Of a DNA stretch of 6,766 nucleotides, positions 1 to 6,747 are shown one piece after another. Position 1 is the stretch's first letter. Every line of letters begins with the position of its first letter. The notes under the pieces were generated by a model that was given only the letters and a program-made list of their open reading frames with translations, was not told where the DNA came from and did not search any database. This stretch comes from Cryomorphaceae bacterium (GTDB lineage Bacteria > Bacteroidota > Bacteroidia > Flavobacteriales > Schleiferiaceae): positions 1 through 6,766 of the forward strand of contig DMQR01000134.1 of NCBI GenBank assembly GCA_003455605.1, written 5' to 3'. A program made the position numbers and the translations under genes.

Positions 1-690
1 CCTATCACCCAGGTAATTGTGCGTTCATCTGCGAATATTCAGAGCGGTGGTCGTACGAAGGCTTCTGCTTTCATTCATGGATCATTATTGTTGATCTGCG
101 CCTATGCCATTCCGAAGGTGTTGAATATGATTCCTTTGGCTGCGCTTGCAGCGATTCTATTGATTGTTGGATGGAAATTGGCCAAGCCGGTGTTATTTAT
201 CGCCATGTGGAAAAAAGGACAAAGTGAGTTTATTCCCTTTACGGTAACCGTGGTAGGTATCGTAATGACAGACCTTTTAACCGGTATTGCTTTGGGATTG
301 GTCGTGGCCATCGTCTACATATTATGGGACAATTTCAAGCTGCCATATAAGTTTGATATTAAGAACTACAAAGCGGGCCAGCCTATTCGTATCGAATTCA
401 GTGAAAGCGTGAGTTTCTTGAACAAGGCGAGTATTCAACGAACCTTGAACACCCTGCCGGATGGCGCTAGCGTAGTACTTGATGCACGTAATTCATTGCG
501 TATCCACCCAGATGTGGTGGAGATCGTGGAGCAATTCCAAATAAATGCTGCTACTCGTGATATCACCGTTGAATGTTTAGGGTTTGATGCAACAGTATCG
601 GAAACGCCGCTTCAAGATTTTGACCAGCATGTGCTTAATAAGCCCAAAGTGAAAGTAACCGGGGTTAAAAAGCTATTCAAAGGAAAATAA
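1..690 (+). CDS. SulP family inorganic anion transporter, C-terminal part (5' end outside window)
   Basis: This is the C-terminal 229 residues of a SulP/SLC26-type inner-membrane anion transporter (sulfate, bicarbonate or a related anion; the substrate cannot be read from this part). The frame is open to base 1. The GTG at 19 is an internal valine codon, because the family motif already starts before it: PITQVIVRSSANIQSGGRTK occupies residues 1-20. This is the TM10 region, whose Arg (R8 here) aligns with the anion-site Arg of SLC26 proteins. Hydrophobic segments follow at about residues 30-65 and 78-110. A soluble STAS domain covers about residues 120-205 and ends in a basic tail. STAS domains regulate and dimerise these transporters on the cytoplasmic side. 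Complete SulP proteins usually have 500-600 residues, so more than half is missing to the left. In Bacteroidota these genes often neighbour carbonic anhydrase, which is not visible here. Family assignment is firm; the substrate is open. Confidence 0.93.
   Translation, partial: PITQVIVRSSANIQSGGRTKASAFIHGSLLLICAYAIPKVLNMIPLAALAAILLIVGWKLAKPVLFIAMWKKGQSEFIPFTVTVVGIVMTDLLTGIALGLVVAIVYILWDNFKLPYKFDIKNYKAGQPIRIEFSESVSFLNKASIQRTLNTLPDGASVVLDARNSLRIHPDVVEIVEQFQINAATRDITVECLGFDATVSETPLQDFDQHVLNKPKVKVTGVKKLFKGK
679..684 (+). promoter_or_regulatory. Shine-Dalgarno-like site for the gene at 692
   Basis: AAAGGA lies in the last codons of the SulP gene, 7 bases before the ATG at 692. The SulP stop codon (688-690) sits between the site and the start, an arrangement that favours translational coupling. 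It is one of the few recognisable Shine-Dalgarno sites in the window, and it supports 692 as the start. Confidence 0.55.
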
Positions 691-691
691 T

Positions 692-1297
692 ATGAAACAT
701 TGCATTGCGGTCTGGGCCTTCTTACTCTTGGGTGGGAATGCTCATGCCCAACAGCAATGGTCCATAGAGCTCGGTTATCTTAGGGCATTCCATAAAGATT
801 TAGGTGTTACCCAACAAGATTGGATTTTAGTGGACGGTACATGGACAGATCCTTTAAACTTACCGGGTCAGAGTACCTACGCCTTTACCTTTCGCGATAC
901 TAGTTGGTTTTATAGGTTTAACCACGATTTACCGATATTCACTAGTCGCATACCCTTATCAGTATCGAAGAATGAGCAATGGGAGTTGGATCTCATCCAG
1001 AGCGTGATATGGAATTCTTGGCGGCAGATTGCCTTCATGGCCGGATTAGATTTCCGATTCCATCCACATGAAAGAATAAGTCTCGGTATTCAAGGAGGAT
1101 TACTAAGTGGCTACCACGATGTCAATGATTTACTCAATCCAACTCTAGAACCCTTGGAAGGTGAAGGGGGAGGAACGCTACTCGGTGGCAATGCCACGGC
1201 GGATGTGTATCTCTCGGAACATTGGGCCGTGAGGGTGAGCTACAACCCGCTCGTAACAGGCCTCGGCCTGCTATATAAAATTTCACCAAAGAAATAA
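692..1297 (+). CDS. Small secreted protein, probable outer-membrane beta-barrel, family not recognised
   Basis: The product has 201 residues. Residues 1-19 form a typical signal peptide: basic MKH, a hydrophobic core, then AHA before Q20. C4 lies in the n-region and is not a lipobox. The mature part has no hydrophobic helix. It is rich in aromatic residues and shows alternating polar/apolar stretches separated by turns (for example around 21-31, 64-77, 97-123, 128-140, 166-174 and 178-196), as expected for a small 8- to 10-strand outer-membrane barrel. A Gly-rich loop (GEGGG, 157-161) lies between two late strands, and the chain ends in YKISPKK. I do not recognise a named family or catalytic motif. 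The start follows the SulP stop by one base with a Shine-Dalgarno site before it, so the two genes are very likely cotranscribed and coupled. A role in anion passage across the outer membrane is possible, but rests on position only. Confidence 0.8.
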   Translation: MKHCIAVWAFLLLGGNAHAQQQWSIELGYLRAFHKDLGVTQQDWILVDGTWTDPLNLPGQSTYAFTFRDTSWFYRFNHDLPIFTSRIPLSVSKNEQWELDLIQSVIWNSWRQIAFMAGLDFRFHPHERISLGIQGGLLSGYHDVNDLLNPTLEPLEGEGGGTLLGGNATADVYLSEHWAVRVSYNPLVTGLGLLYKISPKK

Positions 1298-1332
1298 GGA
1301 CGTTCGGATAATAGTTCTTTACTTGGTCAAGT

Positions 1333-1740
1333 ATGAAAATTACTTTAGAACGATTTGACGATGCCTTCGGCTTCAAAGCCACCGCAGGTCAGCATGAAAT
1401 GATATTAGATACTTCCGAGGATTTCGGTGGTCACGATCAAGGATTTCGCCCCATGCAGCTGATGTTAATCTCATTAGCCGGTTGCAGCGCTATTGATATC
1501 GTACACATTTTAATGAAGGGCAAACATTCCATTAGTGATTATAGTGCTGAGGTAAACGCGACAAGACGCGCGATCTTACCCAAGATTTTTTCGAAGATTG
1601 AAATGACCATCACGGTCGATACGGATGCTTCTGATAAGGTGCTTGAACGAGCTGCCCGGCTGACTCGTGAAAAATATTGTAGCGCATATGCCGTGCTTGA
1701 AGCTTCGGGCCCGGTTGAACTTATTTTAAAACGTGCCTGA
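1333..1740 (+). CDS. OsmC/YhfA-type family protein (probable thiol-dependent peroxidase)
   Basis: This 135-residue protein has the usual length and layout of the OsmC superfamily: an N-terminal beta-sheet (about 1-32), a loop with GFRPMQLML, a long helix starting at LAGCSAIDIV, a second sheet (about 68-97), and a C-terminal helix with EKYCSAYAVLE. The two family cysteines are C51 and C116. In characterised OsmC/Ohr members such a pair reduces organic hydroperoxides using lipoyl or other thiol donors in the cytoplasm. The 'PMQLML..LAGC.AIDIV..L' helix resembles the YhfA-like branch, which is poorly characterised, more than Ohr, so a peroxidase role is likely but unproven. No signal peptide is present. 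The gene lies 35 bases after the previous one without an obvious promoter or ribosome site, and may belong to the same transcript. It ends with in-frame tandem stops, TGA (1738-1740) and TAA (1741-1743). Confidence 0.9.
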   Translation: MKITLERFDDAFGFKATAGQHEMILDTSEDFGGHDQGFRPMQLMLISLAGCSAIDIVHILMKGKHSISDYSAEVNATRRAILPKIFSKIEMTITVDTDASDKVLERAARLTREKYCSAYAVLEASGPVELILKRA

Positions 1741-1817
1741 TAAGTAGTCCTTTAAAATTTTGCCTGCAAGGTGGTCAGGAGTATTCACAATCGTTTACTC
1801 ATTGTGCGTCAGGCACG
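1732..1817 (+). repeat. Inverted repeat with nested hairpin in the OsmC to T9SS-cargo gap
   Basis: CGTGCCTGA (1732-1740) is the exact reverse complement of TCAGGCACG (1809-1817). Inside it, CACAAT (1786-1791) pairs with ATTGTG (1801-1806) around a 9-base loop. The left outer arm contains the OsmC stop codon; the right arm overlaps the first G of the GAGG ribosome-site candidate at 1817-1820. TGCCTG at 1761-1766 could compete for the right arm. No T-tract follows, so it does not read as an intrinsic terminator. The pairing is seen in the sequence; folding and function are inference. Confidence 0.4.
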
Positions 1818-1820
1818 AGG
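1817..1820 (+). promoter_or_regulatory. Candidate ribosome-binding site (GAGG) for TTG start at 1827
   Basis: GAGG is followed by six bases and then TTG. This spacing is the main argument for the TTG at 1827 over the GTG at 1854, which has no purine-rich site before it. The match is short and Bacteroidota often initiate without such sites, so it does not settle the start. Confidence 0.3.
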
Positions 1821-1826
1821 TTCAGT

Positions 1827-3476
1827 TTGGAGTGTCTTTACTATCTTCACAACGTGCAGAAATTACAGGCTATCTTTCTACTGCTATTTACCTGCTATGG
1901 CAGTGCATTAAACGCTCAGTGCTCCGTTGATGTGGGACAAGATTCGTTAACGGCTTGTGTCGGGGATACGATTTTTCTAAACGCATCGGGTTCAAATGAA
2001 TACCTATGGTCTCATGATGCATCATTGAGCTGTGATACCTGTGCCTCGCCTTATATTATTTTATCAGATACATCAACTTATGTATTGGTAAAGGGTACGA
2101 GCCAAATCAGCCAAATGGCCACTAATGGTAATTTCTCCAGTGGCAATTCGGGTTTTTTGACGGCCTACAACTATAATGCTACTTCCATTGTGCCCGCGGG
2201 CACCTATGCCATTGGACCAAACCCTAGCGCGGTTCATCCGTCTTTTGGGAGTTGGGGAGATCACACGTCGGGCACCGGGAATTATATGTTAGTCAACGGT
2301 TCTACTGTTGGTAATACAATTCTCTGGCGACAGATTGTGAGTTTTCCACCGGGAGTCCAAGTGACAGTGAAGTGGTGGATGCTAACTTTCGCAACGCCAC
2401 ATGCATCACTGCAATTAAAACTTGCAGGATCCAACATAGGAAACCCGGTAAGTACCCCAAACTCAACCGGGTCTTGGTCGCAAGCCACACGCACCTTCAC
2501 CGTTCCTTCTTCCGGGAGTGCCACTATCAATTTAGTAACGCTTAGCAGCGCAGCGGCAGGGAACGATTTCGGAATTGATGATATTTCTTTCCACTACGTA
2601 TGTGAGTCTTATGATACGGTTTGGGTTTCACCTAGACGTGATACTCAGATACTTTTGGATTCTACCATGCTCTTTGATTGTGATAGCCTGTGCTTTACCC
2701 TGGATAATTCATTAGACTCCCTTGGATTGTTGAGCTACCAGTGGGTGTTGAGCGATGGTACTGTAGATACCTCATCGACCTTTATACATTGTTTGGTGGA
2801 TTCGGGCAATTACAGCGGATACTTACTTACCACTTCCAACGAGGGTTGTACAGACAGTGTCGCATTGCCTTCAATGCGTGTGGGGTATACACGAAAACTT
2901 GATAGCTTAGTAATCGCATCAGATGGAAAGTACTATCTGAATGGCACTTGGGTTTTAGATCCATCGGCAATTATCGGATTAGGGGCTCATTTTGAGGTTT
3001 ACTCAGGTTCCCAAGGCTTTGATAGTTTATACATTTCTTACGGAAGCAGTGGATTGAGCGAGCCAAGTATAAAGCCAAATCAAGCCGCCCATGGATGGAG
3101 TCCAGTGGCCCTTTTCTTCGAACCACAAACCATTTGTGCCTATCTCTATACTGCGGACGGATGTATGGATTCCTTGTGCCAGGATGTGGCCTTCTTACCA
3201 ACGATGACGGTCCCAAATTTCTTTACACCAAACGGAGATATGGTCAATGACCGTTTAGATATTGTTTCAGATAATGCGGATGAGTTGCACCAGCGTATTT
3301 ATAATCGTTGGGGCCAATTAGTCTATGAATCCTTCCGAACGGATGAATCTTGGGACGGTACCTTTAATGGTGCGCCAGTTGCAGAAGGGGTATACTTCTT
3401 AGAGATTGAGGCGAGCAATGCCTACAGCCAGGAAAGAGAAATCATTGTTCGACATGCCGTTCATGTGATGCGATAA
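1827..3476 (+). CDS. Secreted T9SS cargo protein with gliding motility-associated (type B) C-terminal sorting domain
   Basis: The 549-residue product is exported by Sec and then across the outer membrane by the type IX system. A signal peptide ends at SALNA30 before QCS. Residues 32-90 form an Ig-like repeat common in Bacteroidota surface proteins (ACVGDTIFLNASG, then SCDTC..P and STYVLV). Residues 96-257 resemble a beta-sandwich, carbohydrate-binding-like domain opening with NGNFSSGNSGF and closing with GNDFGIDDISF. Residues 258-455 look like Cys-containing PKD/Ig-like modules. Residues 462-549 are the type B sorting domain: FFTPNGDMVND, IYNRWGQLVYES, WDGTFNGAPVAEGVYFLEI. No catalytic motif is visible; adhesin, glycan-binding or matrix roles are guesses. 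There is no ATG near the signal peptide. TTG 1827 has GAGG six bases upstream; GTG 1854 would give a neater 21-residue signal peptide beginning MQKLQ and is a real alternative. The cargo type is firm, the function unknown. Confidence 0.9.
   Translation: MECLYYLHNVQKLQAIFLLLFTCYGSALNAQCSVDVGQDSLTACVGDTIFLNASGSNEYLWSHDASLSCDTCASPYIILSDTSTYVLVKGTSQISQMATNGNFSSGNSGFLTAYNYNATSIVPAGTYAIGPNPSAVHPSFGSWGDHTSGTGNYMLVNGSTVGNTILWRQIVSFPPGVQVTVKWWMLTFATPHASLQLKLAGSNIGNPVSTPNSTGSWSQATRTFTVPSSGSATINLVTLSSAAAGNDFGIDDISFHYVCESYDTVWVSPRRDTQILLDSTMLFDCDSLCFTLDNSLDSLGLLSYQWVLSDGTVDTSSTFIHCLVDSGNYSGYLLTTSNEGCTDSVALPSMRVGYTRKLDSLVIASDGKYYLNGTWVLDPSAIIGLGAHFEVYSGSQGFDSLYISYGSSGLSEPSIKPNQAAHGWSPVALFFEPQTICAYLYTADGCMDSLCQDVAFLPTMTVPNFFTPNGDMVNDRLDIVSDNADELHQRIYNRWGQLVYESFRTDESWDGTFNGAPVAEGVYFLEIEASNAYSQEREIIVRHAVHVMR
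2190..2203. repeat. Perfect 14-bp GC-rich palindrome inside the T9SS cargo gene
   Basis: GTGCCCGCGGGCAC is identical to its reverse complement, with no spacer. It lies within codons for the VPAGT stretch (residues 122-126) of the cargo protein's central domain. The flanking bases (T and C) do not extend it. It could be chance or a protein-binding site; nothing nearby supports a specific role. Confidence 0.5.
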
Positions 3477-3565
3477 AGGATTCCAAAACATTTCTTGAGA
3501 GAGGAATAGCTTCGAAGTTATATGGCTTAGCGGGAAAGGGTCGTGACTTCACTAACACTTGTCGC
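3477..3565. other. Convergent intergenic gap without a recognisable terminator
   Basis: These 89 bases separate the stop codons of two convergent genes. I looked for a stem followed by a T-tract on either strand and found only weak pairings, such as ATTCC with GGAAT and the 8-base palindrome CTTCGAAG at 3510-3517. Transcription from both sides must end by another route or by a structure I cannot see. No small gene is apparent. Confidence 0.5.
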
Positions 3566-4372
3566 TTATATACCCAGCAATTTACGGAGGCGTCGCGCGG
3601 TATTTGATCGCTTCGCCCAATAGGGATGTGCCTTCAGATCTAAAGTATGGATGTACTTAATTCGCTGCTCAAAGGTTGGTCCATGTTGTTCTAGCCAATG
3701 CTTGAGATAGGGGATCCACCAATCTTTCGTGCTCCAGTAATGTGCGATAAAAGGCTGGGCTTCTTTTAGAAGATGATTTTTATTCAAGGCGAGGCTTAAA
3801 GCCAATTGTTCTAGTAGTCTCGGCGGAGCCTGTGTTTCCAAGTAGCTATCGCACAGCGCAATGGCTTGCTCAATAGCCTCACCGTAACCAGGAGGGAGCG
3901 CGATCACTCCGGCGTTGAACATAGCGCTTTGCGCTGTTGTGGTGATGCCCTGGAAAGTTTTTTGGTCCAATTCCCGCAATGTTCTTCGCTCGGTTTTGGT
4001 GTTCAGGGTACCTAATGCACCTTCGTTGAGATGCATCATCGGAGCGGATAATTGAGCCTGTAAACCAGGGAGGTCCAGCGCTAAGGTGTCGGCATCGAGG
4101 TAGAGTATGGGGTCGTTGGGATACAATGCGCACAGATCTGCAATTACTTGCATTTTAATGCGCCAAAAGAAACCCTTCGGCCCTTGCCATTGCGTGAGTT
4201 GTTCTGGGGTGAGGATATGTTGTATAATAGGCCAACGCTGCCCTATACTACTCTCATCCGTATAGAGATGTATTTGAATGTCCGGCGCCTCTTTCTTGCA
4301 GAGTAAGATGGAGGTCTCGAGTTGTACGAGAAGCTCAGCAGTGGGAGTGGTGCAGAAATAGACGATGTGCAT
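3566..4372 (-). CDS. Glycosyltransferase-like protein with GT-A fold (GT8-like DXD motif)
   Basis: This 268-residue cytoplasmic-type protein begins with a nucleotide-sugar-binding strand (MHIVYFCTTP) and has no signal peptide or membrane helix. PILYLDADTLAL (88-99) holds the DXD motif, D93 and D95, which in GT-A enzymes binds the metal and sugar-nucleotide. FNAGVIAL (152-159) matches the FNAG motif of the GT8 and related families. LLEQLALSLAL (187-197) holds the EQ pair often seen after it, and HYW (211-213) sits where the late metal-ligand His is expected. The C-terminus is basic (RSNTARRLRKLLGI). The donor and acceptor sugars cannot be predicted, and no other glycan gene is nearby. It starts at the ATG reading from 4372, with no Shine-Dalgarno site, just past the terminator of the upstream phosphate transporter. 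Hand-counted samples give about 52% G+C against about 35% for that neighbour, which may signal transfer. Confidence 0.8.
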   Translation of the reverse strand: MHIVYFCTTPTAELLVQLETSILLCKKEAPDIQIHLYTDESSIGQRWPIIQHILTPEQLTQWQGPKGFFWRIKMQVIADLCALYPNDPILYLDADTLALDLPGLQAQLSAPMMHLNEGALGTLNTKTERRTLRELDQKTFQGITTTAQSAMFNAGVIALPPGYGEAIEQAIALCDSYLETQAPPRLLEQLALSLALNKNHLLKEAQPFIAHYWSTKDWWIPYLKHWLEQHGPTFEQRIKYIHTLDLKAHPYWAKRSNTARRLRKLLGI

Positions 4373-4388
4373 GATTCGAATTTAGGGT

Positions 4389-4417
4389 AAAAAAAAGCCA
4401 CCTGCTCGGGTGGCTTT
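4389..4417 (-). terminator. Intrinsic terminator of the PiT phosphate transporter gene
   Basis: Read on the minus strand, AAAGCCACC (4409-4417 reversed) and GGTGGCTTT (4394-4402 reversed) form a 9-bp stem around a 6-base loop, followed by a run of T that covers 4389-4396. It begins 22 bases after the transporter's stop codon. The plus-strand reading has only a short T run after the stem, so it acts mainly leftward. The T-tract ends only 16 bases before the start codon of the next leftward gene. Confidence 0.85.
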
Positions 4418-4439
4418 CAAGATTCTTATCGAGAAGATA

Positions 4440-6683
4440 TTATGAATTCGCAGCGCTTTTGTGGTATTCTTCCACCAAACGCATGGTGCCCTTAACAAGA
4501 TCCTTAGACTCTAGAAGTACATTGAAGTACAATGTAGTGTTTTTTGGACTCACTTCTTCTTTTCTAGTCCTTGCGATTTGTACATCAATCTTATCAGAGA
4601 TCAGTGCAATCATTTCTATTTCACGCTCTAGACAAGCGCTAAGATCACTGAATGATTGCGATTTAAATGCAGTTTCAACATCTACCAAGAGCTTGCTGAG
4701 TGAAGCCTCGATTTCACGTAAATCTTCAATTTGGCCCTTGCTCAATGGCTTGTGGTTATTGTCGATGTGTTTGAAACTTTTCTTAGCGATGAAGTCCAGA
4801 GATTGAACCATATCCGTCATGTTGGCGAGGACCATTATGTAGAAATTGGACCCGCGAACACTTGTATCGTTTAGATTCTTAATGAAGTAGAACAAGTGAT
4901 TTCTCAAAGTTTCAACTTCATCTTCGAATTTTTTGACACGCTTGCGCATTTTCTTCAATGCACTGGCATCTTGGTTTGAGAGGCCTTCAACAACACCCTG
5001 GTAGATGCGTGAGGTGCGGTACATAGATTTCGCTACGTTATCGGCACTCTCGTCAATAATGCCTTGAACCGTTTTACTCGCAGATTTCTTCAAGCTCGTG
5101 TGATCCACTTGAGCATTTGACTTCTTCTTATGACTTAAGTAATTGCGAACGATAAGAACTGCCGCAAGCAAAAGTAGGATAGCCACAGCGGCTCCTTTAC
5201 CCATGTAGATGATGTAGGTTAACGTACCTGCAAATGTAAAGGCGATGAAAGCAGTGAAAAACCAGCCGCCAATCACATTGAGAACACCTGCGACACGGTA
5301 TACAGCACTTTCTCTACCCCAGGCTTTATCTGCTAATGAAGTACCCATGGCTACCATGAAGGTTACGTAAGTAGTTGAAAGAGGCAGCTTCATGCTGGTT
5401 GCGATAGAAATCAAGATACCGGCTACCGCTAGGTTGATAGAGGCACGAATCATATCGAACGCAGGTAGATCTTTAGCTTTTTCTTCAGAGATTTCAATAG
5501 CGGGTGTTTGGAAACTCGAAGTAATTCTTTCTTGAACGCTATTTGGTAGAATTACACTAAATGCTTGAATAAGTTTAGAAGAACCTTTTACAATGATTTT
5601 TGATAAGAAGTTTGGTTGGAAACGCTCACTACCATCGCCCTGACGTGATAGGTTAATCTCCGTATCAGCGACAGTACGAGCTTTCTTAGATAACCAAAGA
5701 GTTACAACCATAATTCCTCCTGCGATAAACAAAAGGATAGGTTCCGTCGGTACTTTCTCGCTTAAGATTTCCATAGAGAATTCCGATGCAGGAATTCCAG
5801 AAACTGACCAAGCTTCGTAGCTGTGCCATGCGGCCATAGGTACCCCGATAAAGTTTACCAAATCGTTCCCTGCGAAGGCTAGAGCCAATCCGAATGTTCC
5901 CACACCAATTACGATGAGAAGAATATTTATTTTGAAGATTTTATCGATGATAAGCATGAGGACTGTCCAGAACGCGAACATCATTCCGATTACCAAGTAA
6001 GTGTTTTGAGCCAAGAAGTCCTTAATGTCTCCGTAGTATGGGGTTCCTTTCAAACCTTTGAAGAAAATGAAGTAGCCGATCGCCGTTAAACAGATTCCCG
6101 CGAATACAAAACCGAAGTTTTTTACTTTTTTCTCGTATTGGAAACTAAAGACCAATCGAGAAATCCATTGGACAATCATACCCACGGTGAACGAAATCAC
6201 TACTGAAAGAAGGATACCTGAGATGATTTCCTTGGCTTTTTTAGTATTGATGTAATTCACCAAGTCGGATGCCGTTTCGGAATCAGACATGCCAATCTTA
6301 ATTAAAGCCATTACTACCGCAGCACCTAAAAGATTAAAAACGATCGATACTGTAGTGGAGGTAGGCATACCCAAAGTATTGAAGAAATCTAAAAGAAGGA
6401 TGTCTCCAATCATTACCGCCATAAAGATGAACATGATCTCGTCGAAGTAGAATTTCGATGGCATAAAGATTCCTTTCCTTGCGACCTCCATCATACCGCT
6501 GGAGAATACTGCACCAACAAAGATTCCTAGACTGGCAATAATCATGATTTTTTTAAACGAGATTGCTTTCGAGCCAATGGCTGAGTTCAAGAAGTTGACG
6601 GCGTCATTACTGACACCAACAATTAGATCCGCTACCGCTAGAAGTGCGAGTGCGAAAATCATCAAGTAAAAAATACTGTCCAT
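4440..6683 (-). CDS. PiT family inorganic phosphate transporter with C-terminal PhoU-like domain
   Basis: The 747-residue inner-membrane protein imports inorganic phosphate, in PiT proteins as a metal-phosphate or cation-coupled species. The two inverted PiT half-motifs are both present: GVSNDAVN (23-30) and FAGNDLVN (270-277), the Bacteroidota form of GANDVAN. The paired helix motifs PTSTT (107-111) and PLSTT (434-438) follow them. About ten to twelve hydrophobic segments lie within 1-515, interrupted by a soluble loop at about 333-405. After the last helix (498-513) a basic linker leads to a helical domain at about 530-745 that resembles PhoU/DUF47 proteins, which regulate phosphate uptake and are often encoded next to pit as a separate gene. 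Simple PiT proteins are about 330-500 residues, so the length reflects this fusion. The ATG at 6683 starts directly with a membrane helix and has an A/T-rich leader without a Shine-Dalgarno site. It appears monocistronic. Confidence 0.93.
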   Translation of the reverse strand: MDSIFYLMIFALALLAVADLIVGVSNDAVNFLNSAIGSKAISFKKIMIIASLGIFVGAVFSSGMMEVARKGIFMPSKFYFDEIMFIFMAVMIGDILLLDFFNTLGMPTSTTVSIVFNLLGAAVVMALIKIGMSDSETASDLVNYINTKKAKEIISGILLSVVISFTVGMIVQWISRLVFSFQYEKKVKNFGFVFAGICLTAIGYFIFFKGLKGTPYYGDIKDFLAQNTYLVIGMMFAFWTVLMLIIDKIFKINILLIVIGVGTFGLALAFAGNDLVNFIGVPMAAWHSYEAWSVSGIPASEFSMEILSEKVPTEPILLFIAGGIMVVTLWLSKKARTVADTEINLSRQGDGSERFQPNFLSKIIVKGSSKLIQAFSVILPNSVQERITSSFQTPAIEISEEKAKDLPAFDMIRASINLAVAGILISIATSMKLPLSTTYVTFMVAMGTSLADKAWGRESAVYRVAGVLNVIGGWFFTAFIAFTFAGTLTYIIYMGKGAAVAILLLLAAVLIVRNYLSHKKKSNAQVDHTSLKKSASKTVQGIIDESADNVAKSMYRTSRIYQGVVEGLSNQDASALKKMRKRVKKFEDEVETLRNHLFYFIKNLNDTSVRGSNFYIMVLANMTDMVQSLDFIAKKSFKHIDNNHKPLSKGQIEDLREIEASLSKLLVDVETAFKSQSFSDLSACLEREIEMIALISDKIDVQIARTRKEEVSPKNTTLYFNVLLESKDLVKGTMRLVEEYHKSAANS

Positions 6684-6714
6684 AGTGTTTAAATATGCTG
6701 CGAAATTACGTCCG

Positions 6715-6747
6715 CAATGTTACCTTGAGTTAAGATTAGAGGTGCAA
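6715..6747 (-). promoter_or_regulatory. Possible Bacteroidota-type promoter of the PiT gene
   Basis: On the minus strand TAACATTG (6715-6722) differs by one base from the Bacteroidota -7 consensus TAnnTTTG. A TTG-type -33 element, TTGC (6744-6747), lies 21 bases upstream, within the accepted spacing. Transcription would begin roughly 25-30 bases before the start codon. The -33 match is weak and the call is inference. Confidence 0.3.

Noticed and set aside
19..21. GTG at 19 as the true start of the first gene
   Set aside because: The reading frame is open to base 1, and the conserved SulP motif begins before this codon, so it is an internal valine in a gene cut by the window edge.
1755..1762. 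AAATTTTG as a -7 promoter element for the T9SS cargo gene
   Set aside because: It is one base from TAnnTTTG, but no TTTG-like element occurs about 19-21 bases upstream, so I did not call a promoter.
2073..2530. Several minus-strand open frames of 62-82 codons opposite the T9SS cargo gene
   Set aside because: They overlap each other and lie antisense to a continuous well-supported frame, with no motifs, signal peptides or ribosome sites.
3879..4133. Minus-strand open frame of 84 codons within the glycosyltransferase gene
   Set aside because: It overlaps the DXD- and FNAG-bearing frame out of register; its product is Arg/His-rich without any motif, as expected from a GC-richer gene read in the wrong frame.
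4459..4806. Plus-strand open frame of 115 codons opposite the end of the PiT gene
   Set aside because: It lies wholly antisense to the conserved PhoU-like domain, has no ribosome site, and its translation shows no recognisable domain. It is a shadow of the real gene.
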